DNA of 64,000 nucleotides from Datnioides undecimradiatus (Eukaryota; Chordata; Actinopteri; Lobotiformes; Datnioididae): the NCBI GenBank assembly GCA_008933995.1, contig WARS01000033.1, forward strand, positions 5,139,787 to 5,203,786, read 5' to 3'. Of this stretch, positions 12,242 through 25,010 are shown piece after piece (position 1 is the first letter of the stretch; every line of letters starts with the position of its first letter). The notes beneath the pieces were generated by a model. It was given only the letters and a program-made list of their open reading frames with translations, searched no databases and had not been told where the DNA came from. Made by a program: the position numbers and the translations under genes.

Positions 12242-13124
12242 CCTGTCCTCTTCTGTAGAAGGGACCACGCAACGAGGGGAGGGGTCGGCGGACGGGAGTA
12301 GGACACAAGCCAATGAAGAAGGAGCGAGAGCTGAGATGGGCTGACTCGCCCGACTTTTAGCTCTTTAATATTTGCAAGTGGGAGCGTGCTCCTCTTATGA
12401 AGACCTGGCTCTGCTGTGGTGCTGAGAAGAGAAATGGAGTCGTACTGGAATCACAACAGAGCACATTAACTTTTTATCAAATACAAACACAAAAAAAAAA
12501 AAAAAAAAACTTTTATGAATTTTACTTTCAGGACTTTCTCACTGAAAAATGAGTTTAAGCAGAATGGTCAATATACAAATGATATTGTACATAAGTGAAT
12601 GCATGTTTTTTTTAAAATATAGATGGCCCTTGTTGAAAACAGATCCAGGCCCCTGATTGGCCGGCTGTACAGCTGTATGCATGCATGTATGTGTAGAACT
12701 GCAGCTCTATGTGTGTGTGAATATACGTGTATGTACATGAATGGGAGTTTGGGAAATGTGCTGTTCATTTATGGTCTGTTAATTCTTACACAACATTATG
12801 ATCATTTCCTGTCTCTGCTAGCTTCTGACATGTTTCTAACACCGTACATTTGTTGTAAAACAAGATGTTCTGACCTCTGGACAAAGGAAAGACAGACTTA
12901 TTAGAAGAAAACCCTCAGATCTGAATTAATCCTGTAGCCGGGTTGAAAAATGGCTAATTAGGTCAGCCGCTTTTGGTTGAACCGTTTGCTGTTTGAATTG
13001 TCCAGTCCTGAGTTTGGGTAGGGGGGGTTGGGGTGGTCAGGATTGGCTGGTGGTGAGGGGGAGGTTCAGGGCACCACATCTTGTGATTGGGTGGATTAGT
13101 GCTTCTTGACCAAGCTTAAAAAAC

Positions 13125-13130
13125 AATAAA
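13125..13130 (+). terminator. candidate proximal poly(A) signal AATAAA
   Basis: A canonical hexamer about 0.9 kb after the cxadr stop, followed by a C-rich run. It could give a short-UTR transcript. Confidence 0.4.
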
Positions 13131-14601
13131 AGCAAGTCTCCCCCCCCCCCTCCAGAGATCTTAAAAGAGGTGCTTCATGGGGAAATACGGGGGGCAGCTG
13201 GACCGGCATGGTTCACTGAGCAATGTGCTTTGATTGTGTTTGACTGTCAACAGACGCCTCACCCCTGTGACCACCAGAACATCCTGCACTCCCCAAACAC
13301 ATACACATTAGCAGCGCGAGAGTACAAAGTCTTAATCATCATCTGTAGTATCAGTCACCCCCTCAGATGTCAGCTACGTGTAATCCTCCTTATTTCCTCA
13401 CATGAAGTCAATATCTTGATTAACCTTCTCCCTGTGGTCAGCATGGAATCTTGCGTGGCTTCTGTAGCGTTAATTGGACTTTTAAATGAAGGATGCAACG
13501 CCTGCGTACATGAAGAAAGTGCCCACAGAGAGGAACAAATGTGAAAAGCCTTAGGATGCTGAATCACACTGCTCTGAATCCACTTTACAACAACTTTGAG
13601 TTTGTTTTGCAGTCTAAATGTTGGTTCAGACAGTCGGCGTCAGTTGCCATAGACCGGATCCTTGCAGATCGTGGGTCGTCGTGCTGTTTATACCATGTCC
13701 TCGTCTGCGTCTTCACGACACCACCCAGTCGGAACACTTGGAGCGGGCGATTCTTTTTTGCCCCAGCGCCTTATTTCACTCCTTTATTTAGCCTTACACA
13801 CCTCCCTTCAGTTCACCTCTGCACAGCCCTCACAGCTGGATTCTGATAACTTCTACTGTGCCTTGTTGCCCCAGTTGAGTTGTGTCATAGCACGTCCGCC
13901 AATGTGCGCTGTGCTATGTGCAGTAGCATCATCCTCAGTGGCCATCGCAGCCCACAGCCACTAGAACAACATGATAATCAGTACACAGTGAGCCTATTGA
14001 TTGTTTTTCTGTTGCCTCAATCATTTCCCACACCCACTCACCTCATACAAATTCCCCCATAGCTTAGGAAAACCTTTATCGCTGTCTTAAAGCTTTGATT
14101 TTTGTATTCCAAAACACAGCTTCATGGGGGTTTTTTTCAACTTTTATTTAAAAGTACTTAAAGTAACTGGTGTTTTTTTGTTTTGTTTTGTTTTTTTACA
14201 AATAGCATTAATGGTTCTGGCTGTATGTATAAATATCCTGTCAAAGTAACCCTATCTAATCCCAACACAAGTCGAATGATATAAAGATGTTTGTCTGTAT
14301 ATGTGATGCTCTGCCGTGCTGTGCTTGGCAAATCTATATCTAAAGCAGAAGAGGAGGGGCGGTGTGGGTTCTGTCAGTACAGTTTGCATGCTCCCCAAGT
14401 GTGACTGGAAATGCGAGCGAGTGTACTGTAAGTCGTCGTGTGCGAGACCCATGATCTAAGGGGAGGTGACAGTTGTAGAAACGTGTGGCCCGTGTACTTC
14501 CTGGCAGATCTGATGTCGCACCTATTTTCTAACACCAAGGAAAGTGAGACCTGGGCCGGCCTGGACAAAAGAAATTACATCTGTCAGCTCCTCTTAAACA
14601 C

Positions 14602-14605
<4 letters not shown>

Positions 14606-14655
<50 letters not shown>

Positions 14656-14660
14656 GCGTG

Positions 14661-14696
<36 letters not shown>
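14606..14696. repeat. compound (GT)n-(GTGC)n microsatellite
   Basis: About 22 GT units grade into CGTG/TGCG units. It lies in the predicted cxadr 3' UTR, so it would be transcribed as an alternating purine-pyrimidine tract. Confidence 0.97.
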
Positions 14697-14985
14697 GGAG
14701 CAAGTGTATTGTACATGAAGGGAGTTTGCTGTCAGGATGGGCCCCAGTAGAATTCTAGTTAGACTTTCACCTGCTGACAAAGTGAACAGAGCTCTTAGGG
14801 AGATAGTCACTGTCCCTCTCTGTGCTCAGAACATTAATGACAACTACTACTAACAATATTAACTGTAGCTTTGAACTGAGCGTACTAATATTGTATGAAG
14901 GTCTCCTTTGAGGTTTGCACACTGTGTGAAAACCATTCTTTCTTTCTTTTTTTGTGTGTGTATTTTTTGTGCTGTATTTTTGAAT

Positions 14986-14991
14986 AATAAA
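14986..14991 (+). terminator. cxadr: distal poly(A) signal AATAAA of cxadr
   Basis: The hexamer lies in TGAATAATAAAAGTCC, preceded by T- and GT-rich sequence and followed 15 bases later by an A-run. It is the best candidate for the main 3' end of the gene. Confidence 0.65.
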
Positions 14992-16584
14992 AGTCCATGA
15001 AATGAAAAAAAAAACAACCCTGTTTGTTTACCTGTTTGTTTACGCAGGCAGTGGGGGCTGTGGAATAAAACTCAATTTCTCTCCTCTCCAGCGGCGCGGG
15101 CTCTCCGGAGACCTGTCCTCCTGCAGCTTTTGACTGTGATTTTTAATCAGCCAGTGAGTCCCACCCCTAACACCAGGTGAGGTGACTTTCTAACCTCTTA
15201 ATGACTGTAATTAATCAATGAAGCGCGCGGGCACAATCACCGCTCGCTATCTTCCAATGCTCGCCATTCAGCTCCGGTTTAAACATCGCAAAGGTTTGTG
15301 ACCTCACTTGCCAACCAGCGCTGTTAAGCCATCCACACATCCTGCAGGTCTCTTGTTGACTTGCTGTGGTTCCCCTGCTGCACCGCGCTGTGCACTGTGT
15401 ACTCCACCGTGCCCATTCGTTTCAACATTCGCTGAGCTGCTTTTTCCATTACAGCCAATTTCCCCATTTAGTTACTGCGGTGGGTAATTACTCTCATTGC
15501 AAGCCAGCACTAATCAAAGTTGTACAAAATTAGCTTTCTAATTAAGTATGCTGAACAATGTGAAGTGTCTAGTTAATGACCTGGAGACACATGCACATGT
15601 TGGTGTTACATCCTGCTACCCCTGACCGCTGTCGCCCTCCTGGCACTCTATACACTTAACTACATGCTGGTGATTTTGACATGTAGATAGATCGATAGCT
15701 GATTATTAGCCAATAGCTCCATTGTGTGCAGGCTGCTGACAGGTAGTCAATAAAAAGACTAAAGCACTTAGTAGCAGTGTTAAGCGGACGTCCATTGCTA
15801 TAATTGGATGTCAGTAATAGATAGGGCCCCAGAGCATTGATCTGTGACTAGTCGAAGTCACTCGTGGATCCTAATGGCTCCCTAGCAGATCTGCACATCG
15901 GGGGTTCTGTTACGCGTCCCGTTTGTTCAGCTGCAGTGAGACCTGCGCAATCACAGCCGCGCCCGCAAATGGATGTGGCGGGATATAATGGCACTTTTAT
16001 GGCTGTGCATTCAAAACATTCATTAAAAGGACATTAGTGATATGTGCTTCTGCACGTGTGCGGATTAGATTTATGGACTAAACGCTGGTCTCTCATTGAA
16101 TTAATGTACAATGAGTCATACATCATCCCTGAGTGTCTTCCAGCCCAATATCCATTTGTGACTTTTTTTTTTTTTACCCCATGTCCTCATTCACATAGCT
16201 GCAGGGAGACAGTGGTGTTGTGCTAAGCACCTGGGGATTTGTGCCTGCCTCCCACTTCCCCGGCTCCCTCCCTTCTGCCTGGGTGAGGTATTAATTGTTT
16301 GCACAGATCAAGGAGGCTGGTATGGCAAAAAAAGCTCATTGGTTCTCCAGGAGGGTTTCCTTGGCAACCTTATCTGGTTGTACACAGTCTAAGCCGGCTG
16401 CTAGCGGGATGATTTATCTTGTAAAGTGTGATTCGCTCCCCGCTAACAAAAGAGGCCTTTAAAAGCACGGGTCTCCTCCAGTGTGACGTCTGCTGTCACA
16501 GACGTTAAGCTTTCTGCCGTTTTTAGAAACCTCAGTCAGGTTGGAAGAGGGTTGCAGGGGGAATTCTGGGTAGGATAGAGGAAT

Positions 16585-16596
16585 ATGCATATGCAT
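16585..16596. promoter_or_regulatory. exact POU-dimer palindrome (MORE-type, ATGCATATGCAT)
   Basis: This is a perfect 12-bp palindrome identical to the published MORE sequence bound by POU-domain homodimers such as Oct-1 and Oct-4. Occupancy is not shown; the call is motif only. Confidence 0.4.
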
Positions 16597-17991
16597 GAAG
16601 AGTGAGCTCCATCGGCTCCATTGGCACAGCAGTACATTAACATTTTGGCTCGACGCTCTTAGCACTTTGGATGTAAAATGACACAGATTATGATGTGAAT
16701 GTAAGCTTTTACAGCCACATCAGATGAATTGCTGAGGAGCTGCAGCCATTTTTGGACACGGTCCCTCTTGTTCCCAGCTGCAGCACGGAGAGTATTTAAG
16801 TGTAGGATCAGGATTCCACTTTGCAGAGTAGCTCGCACAAGGCTAAATAAAGGAAGCTGCCGTCCTACACTGGGATGTAAAACTCTCATCTGCCTTCAAT
16901 TCAGCATCCTTCATACTTAAGCTTTCATAATATTAATATCAAACATGAGGGAGGGTGAGTTAGTAACAGTAGTTATTTTAACAGCATAACCAGTCCGTCT
17001 GAGACTAGTCTTAAATTAAAGCTGACAGTTTGAACTTTAAATGCACAGTCATTGTGCCATGTCAAATGAAAGGGAATCGGAGAGGGAGGCAAAACATCAG
17101 TGTGTCACCATGCAAACATTCGCTGCACTCAACCGCATGTCGCCTTGAACAACCTGCATGTTGTGGCTGGAGACGGCGGAGGATATTCTGCGGAGACGGA
17201 GTTGAGTCCAAACCCGAGCCAATCATCCCACTCTGTCTGCTACGCCTGCAGACAGCCCAGATTTCTCAGGAGGCTTACCCAGCTGCTGTGCACTCATTTG
17301 TCAGTCTTCCTCATCTCCCAGTCTGGGAGGAGGAGAGCGGCTGGTACACCATCCTACAGCCCTCCCCACCTCTCCCATCATCCCTTTGGTTGATATGGAG
17401 TCATCTGTTAAGGGCCGACCTCTACGCCCGGTGCATCTCAGCATTGCATTGGGTCACCGTTTCGACCCCACGCTGCTCACATTTCGATGACTAATATGTG
17501 ACTTTTGATGGATAACCTTCGCCTTTGTGCTCTAGGGAGGAGTGAGGAGCAGCAGTGGATTGCATGCTGAGATTATTCTCAGTCCAAGAACATCATGTTC
17601 ATGTTTCATTATTTCAAGATCCCCCTGTCTCCGGGGGGACTTTGTCTGGTGAGCTTCATGGATCAGTGAGGTGACGCTCATCAGCGGATGTGACATTTCA
17701 TTCACTGATGGGAACATTGCGTGGTGCACGAGCGAAAGAGAGAACTGCACTTAGCTTCTTACCACAGGAGACACCCCGCGTGTGGGGAAATTAACATCGT
17801 CAGAGCTGCTCCTCGACCTGCTTCCATATGGCACGGGAGGAGAAAAGAGAGGGGAGAATACGAGAAGGTACAGATCCACATGAGCTCAGAGGCAGGACAC
17901 CTGGTTTAATTCCCTCTCCCAGGGGTTTTACTGTAGCTTCACGCACAAAGCGGCTTTGATCTTTTGTCCCAACACTGTGTGTCCCAACAAG

Positions 17992-18015
17992 GGAGATAAG
18001 ATAAGTCTTATCTCC
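17992..18015. promoter_or_regulatory. perfect 10-bp inverted repeat carrying paired GATA motifs
   Basis: The arms GGAGATAAGA and TCTTATCTCC are exact reverse complements separated by four bases. Each arm contains an AGATAAG GATA-factor site, in opposite orientation. Confidence 0.4.
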
Positions 18016-18669
18016 TCTGAGTCAAGCTGAGAGATTGGAACCAAGGGAGCACTGTGGTTAAACCCCGCGAGCCAAGATGGAGGTTACACAGCTCACCCCA
18101 GCTCAGTCGCTTACAATGTGATTTGTACTTTTAATCTGCACCTCGACTGGACTCTATTAGAGGTGATCAACCTCCAATGCCATGTCATCAGGAGGGCACA
18201 ATGGAGGCCAGCAATAAAACGTAGCCTTGGCAGGGGAATGGGGCTCAGTTTCCCTTTTTTCCCTCTGATGATTGGGGTCATCTCTATTATTACCACAGTG
18301 ATGCCAGTGATCTATCGCATACGTGTCATACGTATGTGTTCATACGTATGAGTGCAAGATGCGTGTATCCATGTGCAGTAGTATCATCCTGAGTGGCCAC
18401 GGTGAGGGCAGAGGTCAGGGTGGTGATTTAACAGGATGGGGCAATCCCTTTTCCTTCTGCACAAGCAGAGCACACAGCCCCCCCCCCCCCAGCAGGCTAT
18501 TTCTAGCCAAGCAATTAAACAATGTCTTTTCTCCATGCTGGACACGTACAACAGGCCACCTTCACAGACTGATACCTCCCCTCCGTGCAGCATTCCAGCT
18601 GTCACAGGTGCTAAATGAGACTGAGGCTCTGGATGAGGTTTGTATGGGGCAGAATAAGTGGGAACAGTT

Positions 18670-18880
18670 TATTGATTAGCACATCAAACGACATTAATCT
18701 GCATCTATTTTGATAGTTGATTAATCAGTTATTTGGAAGCACAAAGCCAAACACACTTTCTGCTATTCAAATGTGAATCTGCGCAGCTTTTCTCTCACGT
18801 CATTCTGCATTTTTAGATTTGTTTTTATTGTTAATCAGACAAAACAAGCAAACATTTCTAAGTATTATTAAAGGGGGGTT
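18670..18880 (+). repeat. diverged copy of a dispersed teleost repeat (family A)
   Basis: A tract beginning near TTATTGATTAGC, with ATTAATCTGCATC, TTTTGATAGTTGATTAATCA and then AGACAAAACAAGCAAAC. This is the order found in an abundant fish dispersed repeat that I recognise from memory. The copy is old and shows no coding sequence. A second copy lies at 24805-25010. Confidence 0.6.
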
Positions 18881-19110
18881 GGGAAAGCTGCAGCAAATGG
18901 CTGTTTTCATGAAGGATTATTTGTATGGTTTATAATATGTCAGAGAAGAGCCAATGGCAAGAGACAGTGCCCAAACCTTAGTCGATGTATTGTTCCAGCG
19001 TTATGTTGAAGCTACTAGTCATCAACTGTCTCTAGGTAGGTCACTGTTTAACATGAAGAGTATTGCAGGGTTTAGATTTATCCATTCTGGGCAATAGCAA
19101 AAATGTAACC

Positions 19111-19209
19111 CATTCTATTCTATTCCATTCTATTCCATTCTATTCTATTCCATTCTATTCTATTCTATTCTATTCCATTCTATTCTATTCCATTCTATTC
19201 TATTCTATT
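19111..19209. repeat. pentanucleotide satellite (CATTC/TATTC)n
   Basis: About twenty 5-bp units, a mixture of CATTC and TATTC, run without interruption. Single-base C/T variation in the first position produces higher-order patterns. Confidence 0.97.
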
Positions 19210-20674
19210 TCAGTGTTTTCTGTTTCTGAGTATTTTCCATACTCAGTGATGGGAATGAAACTGTTTAATATTAACTGAAGCCTGATCAAGATCATGAGTC
19301 AAGAATCACTGCGATGGAAAGCGATAGATGCTAGTTTGATGACAGGGAACAATACTGTTACAGTGCCGTGGAGGTCTTCTTGCCAAATTTGGCTCTTGGC
19401 ATCCATGGGTTTCTAGAGATGAACACTGACAGATGCTCTCCTGGATCTGAGAGCCTGTTTGCTTTACTCAAACTCGTAATCCTTCAGGATTAACACTTCC
19501 CATTACGCAGCACCAAACACACTCTGAACATCATTTTTAATGTATTCTATGTATGTATTTCATGCATTCTGCGTCATGCGGAAGTGGGTCCAATAAATTA
19601 GGAGAAACGACAGACAGCAGTGCAAACACAGTCTGTTGTCAGTTTGCTGGACTGAGATCAGGTGTGAATGATGTTCTTGTAGCTGCAGCTGCTGGTCCTC
19701 CTCCTTGTTGCTGTGATGGTTTCACGCTGGGGTTGAATGCAGTGGTTAAACTCATGAACTCATGATTATGACGATGACTGTTATTGGCTGGCTGGTAGGT
19801 TCCTATTGCTCCAGTGTACGCTCAGGTCTGTGCTGAGGGTAATAGTTTGCATTCATACTTTAATCAAATTGAGCGGCAACTGCATGATGTTTCAACAAAC
19901 GGCAATAACCCTGATCTGAGTCATATAGAACAACACTTTATATGTAACTGGAGTCTGGGGCTTCTGTAACTGTAACACTAACACCACTGCACGCTGCTCA
20001 GTCACAGAACAGGTCATTCCCACAGCAGACATCTTGACGTGTCCTTGCAGGAAAAGCACAAGTGTAATTGATAACATTTATAACGGCTGCGTTGGGAGAA
20101 GCCACTTTTGGGTTGCAGGTTTGTGCACGCTGACTCACTGGGAGGATTTATTGGTACACTCCCAGAACTGAGCAGTCATTAATATTATTAGCTAATTCTG
20201 TGCTTGCCTCAGTTTGGACCTTTGGAGCTTTAAGTCTGGTGAAGATCTCTGCTGTGAACATGATTATCTTTTGCAGTGACCCAGTGTAGCCTTTGCCACA
20301 CCAGATAGGTGACCACATGTGCTGTAGTTCCAATATTACCAACATATACCAAGAATTCGCCTGGACTCTTCAGGGAAATATTCCAATTTAAAGTCTGGAT
20401 TTGTTTTGCCAGTTGTTTTATCAGTCTTAATTACTTGGGACTTATTATTTGATATAATTAATTGTATTTAAACAGCTGCTGCTGAGCTCCTGTTGAATGG
20501 TTTATGCTGCTCCTGCAGTCATTGCTGAGCTCATACCCACGGCCCACCATGAAAAGAATAACTGAAATTGTCTGAGATCTATTTCTGGCCTTAAGTTTTT
20601 GTTTTAATACGCCGAAGTTAATAATTGTCTGCTGTTTGCACTGCTGCTGCTTGTTATTGTATTAAGGGATTAGG

Positions 20675-21040
20675 AGATTTAGTGGCATCTAGTGGTGAGG
20701 TCACGGATTGCAACCACATACAGACCCTTCTACTCACCCTCCTGTTCAAAGAAAGCAGCTGAAGGTACAGTGGCCACGGAAAACATTAAATTCTCCTTCA
20801 GGTTGTTTTCCCCCTGTCTGGTCTGAGCTGCTGTACAAACATGGTGGCCCAGTGTAGTCGAGCAGGTCAGAACCTTGATACCTGCCTACTAACTTGATAT
20901 GAAGTGTACGGTGAAAAGCAGGAGAATTCCTAGTTACAGGTGATTATAAACAAATGAAAACATAATTATTAATATTAAGGTCTATTTCTGCCCACAGATC
21001 TCCCTATATACTACACAATGGACTCTCTTAATGTCATTTA
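20675..21040 (+). repeat. diverged copy of a dispersed percomorph repeat (family B)
   Basis: It starts with TTTAGTGGCATCTAGTGGTG, followed by GATTGCAACCA, CTCACCCTCC, a GTGGCCACGG segment, CTGTACAAACATGGTGG, then AGGTGATTATAAAC and TTTCTGCCCACAGATC. The same blocks in the same order occur in a very common short interspersed element of percomorph fishes, which I recall but cannot name with certainty. It supports placing the host among such fishes. Confidence 0.65.
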
Positions 21041-24014
21041 TTTAAAGGGATCATATAACTGTTACCATTTGATGCAGGGTTGAGCAACAGTAAAGCATGT
21101 TAGAGGTCTGTGCATACGTTCATAGATCTGGAGTTACATCTAGTAACTACTGTTTTTTCTGTGACAGAGTTTAGCACTTGGTTGCTGGACATTTTGGCGT
21201 AGATTGTATATTCTTCTTCTGGTCTCGGGTATCTTGCAGTAAAATGGCCAATTCTTGGTTTGTTCCTCTGACCTACAGACAGTAACTTTCATTAAAGACC
21301 TGGCCTTGTGCTCTACATCTAACAGGATAAACTCTGTTGTGTCAGACTCGGTGGTGTTTGCTTCCTGGAAATGAGAAGGTCAGATCTTAGGCCCAAACAT
21401 CGGCTCCATACATGCTCTGCATTCAGATAATTATGCGTTCCACTTGGGTTGGCTGACTGAAATGTTCTGTTGCAGGAGAAACAGCTCCTGCAATAATTAA
21501 AGTTCATCTGTCTGCACTAATGGAGCTGAGTCTCACGACTAATGAGGCCCTGCTGCATTGGGCGTGTGTGTGTGAAGGTCGTTCTAAACGGTCCTGCTGA
21601 AAATGAAACCTAAGTAAACCTGCATTGTTTTTCCCGTGGTCCGATATTATCTGGGTCAGCGCGATGAACTCTTTTGTTGAGAAGAAAGAATACATAACAA
21701 GCAGGAGGAGTAAAATGCAGTAGCAGAGAGGCTGTTGCCTCAATCAGCTGTGATACAGCTTATTCCCTGCTCTTCTGTCACGTTGTAGTTGTAGTGTTTG
21801 TCTTTGAAACTTGTGTCTGTGTGGGAACATTCCTGGTTTCATTCCAGACAGACAGGCAGAAAGCATGTCGACACACAGTTTCTGTGTAGCGTGTGTCGTG
21901 ACATCGTCAGATACTCCAGTTTTCCATCAGCGCTGCTATTTATTATTGACAGGGCCCTATAGCCTCAGTCATCCTCTCAATTACCTGGCGCATCAAACAA
22001 CACATGGAGGGTATGAACAGTGATGAGAGAGGATCAAAAGAATCTATTAAAGTGGAGAAAACAAAACAGCTCCAGCTGGTATGAACCTGGTGTCACAATA
22101 TGTTTATATAGCAGTTTAAGCAAATACGATGAGCAATGCCTTTTCTCTTCCTCAGGATCAATGTCCATGTAGCTCTAACAGAGCAGACCTGCATGTCTGA
22201 TTCTGACTAGTGTGAGCAGTCAGTATGAAAGATTATTGAATACATATACTGTATGCTAATTTCCCTGGGTTCATTAGAGGGCTGGATCCACCGTGCACTA
22301 ATACGGCGTTCCATATTTGAGGCCAGCTCCTGCTCTTTTGATCTCTTTTCCAGAATTTCACATTAGCTTCCACTCCTGCCGCTCAGATGTGTTACCGCAT
22401 TTGAACAATTCAGCTAATGATGAATGTTTTGAGAGGCCGGAGCGTCAGCTTAATCCCAGTAGAAGAACCGACAGCGGTGGTACTGGTAGGCTCGTTTATA
22501 GGTTTATAGGCTTTTTCTCAGGGGAGTGAAACACCAAGGGAACGTTCCCACTGAGAGTGGGATGCCTTCCCATTTCTAAACAGGAAGTATTTTTAGTAGC
22601 GCTGCACACGTTTGTTTGGACGTGATTGGAACTGTTGTCAGCAGGGAGAAAGACTGAGCATTCCTGGGTAATTGCTTTTTTTTTCTCAGGGAAAAGGCTG
22701 GTGTATTAGCCAGAGCATTGTACTACACAAGATTAAGGTGATGGAGGACATGGACAGTATGTACGATTCACATGTGACAGTGAATCTCTGTATGTGTATC
22801 CCAGGCAGTTAGAGTCCTCTTATGTTATATGATCCTCTGTCTTTTACATAAGTCAAAGACGTGTCAATTCCCAGAGACAGGTTTTGTTTACAATAGCATT
22901 CAGGCGTCAGATGTTCCTGTTTGCTGATATCATGTGAGCTCAGAGGCAGAGGGAGGTATGGCAGGAGTTATGAGACGGATGACTCTCAGCATTGGGATGA
23001 ATTCCAGGCTTCGGGGTTCAGACAGCTGACACAAGCGAGGATCGTGGCTTTATTTGCTTCTTAGCTGAGCTCAAACACAATAACATGACAGCCAAGGAGT
23101 GTCAGGCGCACCATGCTGCTCTGCCAGTTTTACAGCATGCACGGTGACGGCGTCGACTTCAATCCGGGCAAATACCAAACTCATGCTGCTGGTCAGAGGA
23201 AGCCAACCTGCCAAACTGGTTCTCCTTTGTCGTGTCACTGTGTACTACCTGCTGTACAGCATCCATCCACTGAAACTGTCTTTGTTGCCTCCTTTGCCTC
23301 ACCTTACAATGTACACTGATGCCACCCTGTGTTCAAAAAGCTAATTACATGACCAGAGGGGCATGCTAATGACTGTTCAGGTGTCAAAGTAAATAAAGTC
23401 CCTAATGGGGTTCCCAACTTTAAACCAGACCATGTTTAACAGCATTATGGCAAAATTATTACTAATAACAAGATATTAGGTCATTACAAGCAGGGATTGC
23501 CCTCAAGCAATTAGGGTGTCTCTCTCTGAAGCCTTCACTCGAATGTTGTTTTGAGCATAACGTAACTTATTTAGTACAAAACATGAGTTGGCTGTGACTC
23601 AAACCTGGATACCTGCAGCACAGAGTATAAATATAAATGCCATTTCTGACTTTTTTAGACCAAACAGCACATTTTTACTTCACCTGTGTTTAAGCAGCAA
23701 ACCTTCAACGGGATTAACAAATGTCTTTGACAGCAAGAGCCATTAAACCAAAAGAGACAGATCAAGAGCTAATATATTAATATTTAAATATTCTAATATA
23801 TCATAAAGCATTGTCACTAATATCACTTATTAACTGCTGCAGTAATTGGTGCTTTGATTCTTAATATTTTCAACAAGTTAATTAAAGGTTATGGTTGGAT
23901 CAGTGTCACTACATGAAACCTTCATATTCCACAGAGTGAAAACATCACCCACTCATCTGTGAAACGGCAGAGCCGCTGACCTGTTTTGTTGTGTTTTGTC
24001 TCATCAGTCCTGTC

Positions 24015-24035
24015 TGTTGTTGTTGTTGTTGTTGT
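24015..24035. repeat. (TTG)n trinucleotide run
   Basis: Seven TTG units in the intergenic spacer. Confidence 0.9.
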
Positions 24036-24804
24036 ACTCACTTGTCAGTGTGTTGTTTGATAAAGAAGTTGCATTCGCAGGATCCCATTTGCACCGAACC
24101 CCCATCAGACACCCCACTGTCAGAGCTCATTAATCAGACGCCTCTGTCTATCAGCACAGTGGATGGTGTCTCTCTTTGCAGACTAATAGCTTCTCCGTTC
24201 CTCTCAGGCAGCAACTTCATCCGACTCTTGATAACGGCTGAATCTGGCTGCTGTTCTGTTGATTTTAACAGCTTTGTCAGCGACTGGATGATTCATCAAT
24301 GTATGCATACTCTTCCCCAAAATGAAAATAATTATTTTAATCATCAGTTAGTAGATGGCCTCTGTGAGTTCAACAGCATCCAGTGGATGGAACTTGACAA
24401 CTAATGGATGTTTTTCCCCATGTTCTGGCCAAACACAGTCCACTATCTGTGGGCCCGGGCAGGATGTGGCAGATGAGGCACATCGAGGGAAGAAGCTTAG
24501 ATACATTAAACCTGCAGTGGAGGCTGAAAAGCCAGGTTCTGTCCAGCGGAGGAAGGATTTGTAGCAACATCCAAAAGCAGTTTACTCATGCAGTTTAGGA
24601 TTTTGTTGGTCAGTGCTTAGATTAGGCTGTTCCCAAAATAGCTGGTGGGAGCAGCCAACAGCTCTGACTGAGGGGAGAACACAATAGCTGTGATGGAGAC
24701 TTTGAAGTAAGATCTCATGACTAAGGTGGATGACACACCTGACCAGGCCAGAGGGAGCTGGTTATTATCGAGAGATTGTGAGACGAGGGCTGAAATGAGT
24801 GAAA

Positions 24805-25010
24805 ATGAGTTGGCTTATCCAATTAGTTGATTGTTTCAGTATCACTGAATTTTGTATTTACGTTGATAAACTGTTTGGGTTGTTAACTGTTAGGCACAAC
24901 AAGCAAACTGAATGTCATCTTTATTCAAAGGAAACTGTAATTAGCATTATCCCTATTTTCTGATATGTAATTGACTTAATGATTAATTTAACAAACAATC
25001 CGCAGATGTC
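24805..25010 (+). repeat. second diverged copy of dispersed repeat family A
   Basis: Blocks CCAATTAGTTGATTG, TTTGGGTTGTTAACTG, GGCACAACAAGCAAACTGAA, GGAAACTGTAATTAGCATTA, CTATTTTCTGATATG and TTAATGATTAATTTAA follow the order of the same family as 18670-18880. The two copies differ strongly, so both insertions are old. Confidence 0.55.

Larger units (their letters stand above)
12242..15005 (+). other. cxadr: cxadr 3' UTR
   Basis: No coding potential follows the stop. The stretch contains an A-run at 12491-12509, a G-rich tract at 13016-13070, a candidate early poly(A) signal at 13125, a (GT)n/(GTGC)n microsatellite at 14606-14696, and a good AATAAA at 14986 followed by an A-rich site. Mammalian CXADR also has a multi-kilobase 3' UTR. 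The exact end is inferred. Confidence 0.7.

Noticed and set aside
15060-15140. CpG-containing stretch after the cxadr poly(A) site, considered as another exon
   Set aside because: It has an acceptor-like CTCTCCAG, but the frame is short and closes at once with no family match.
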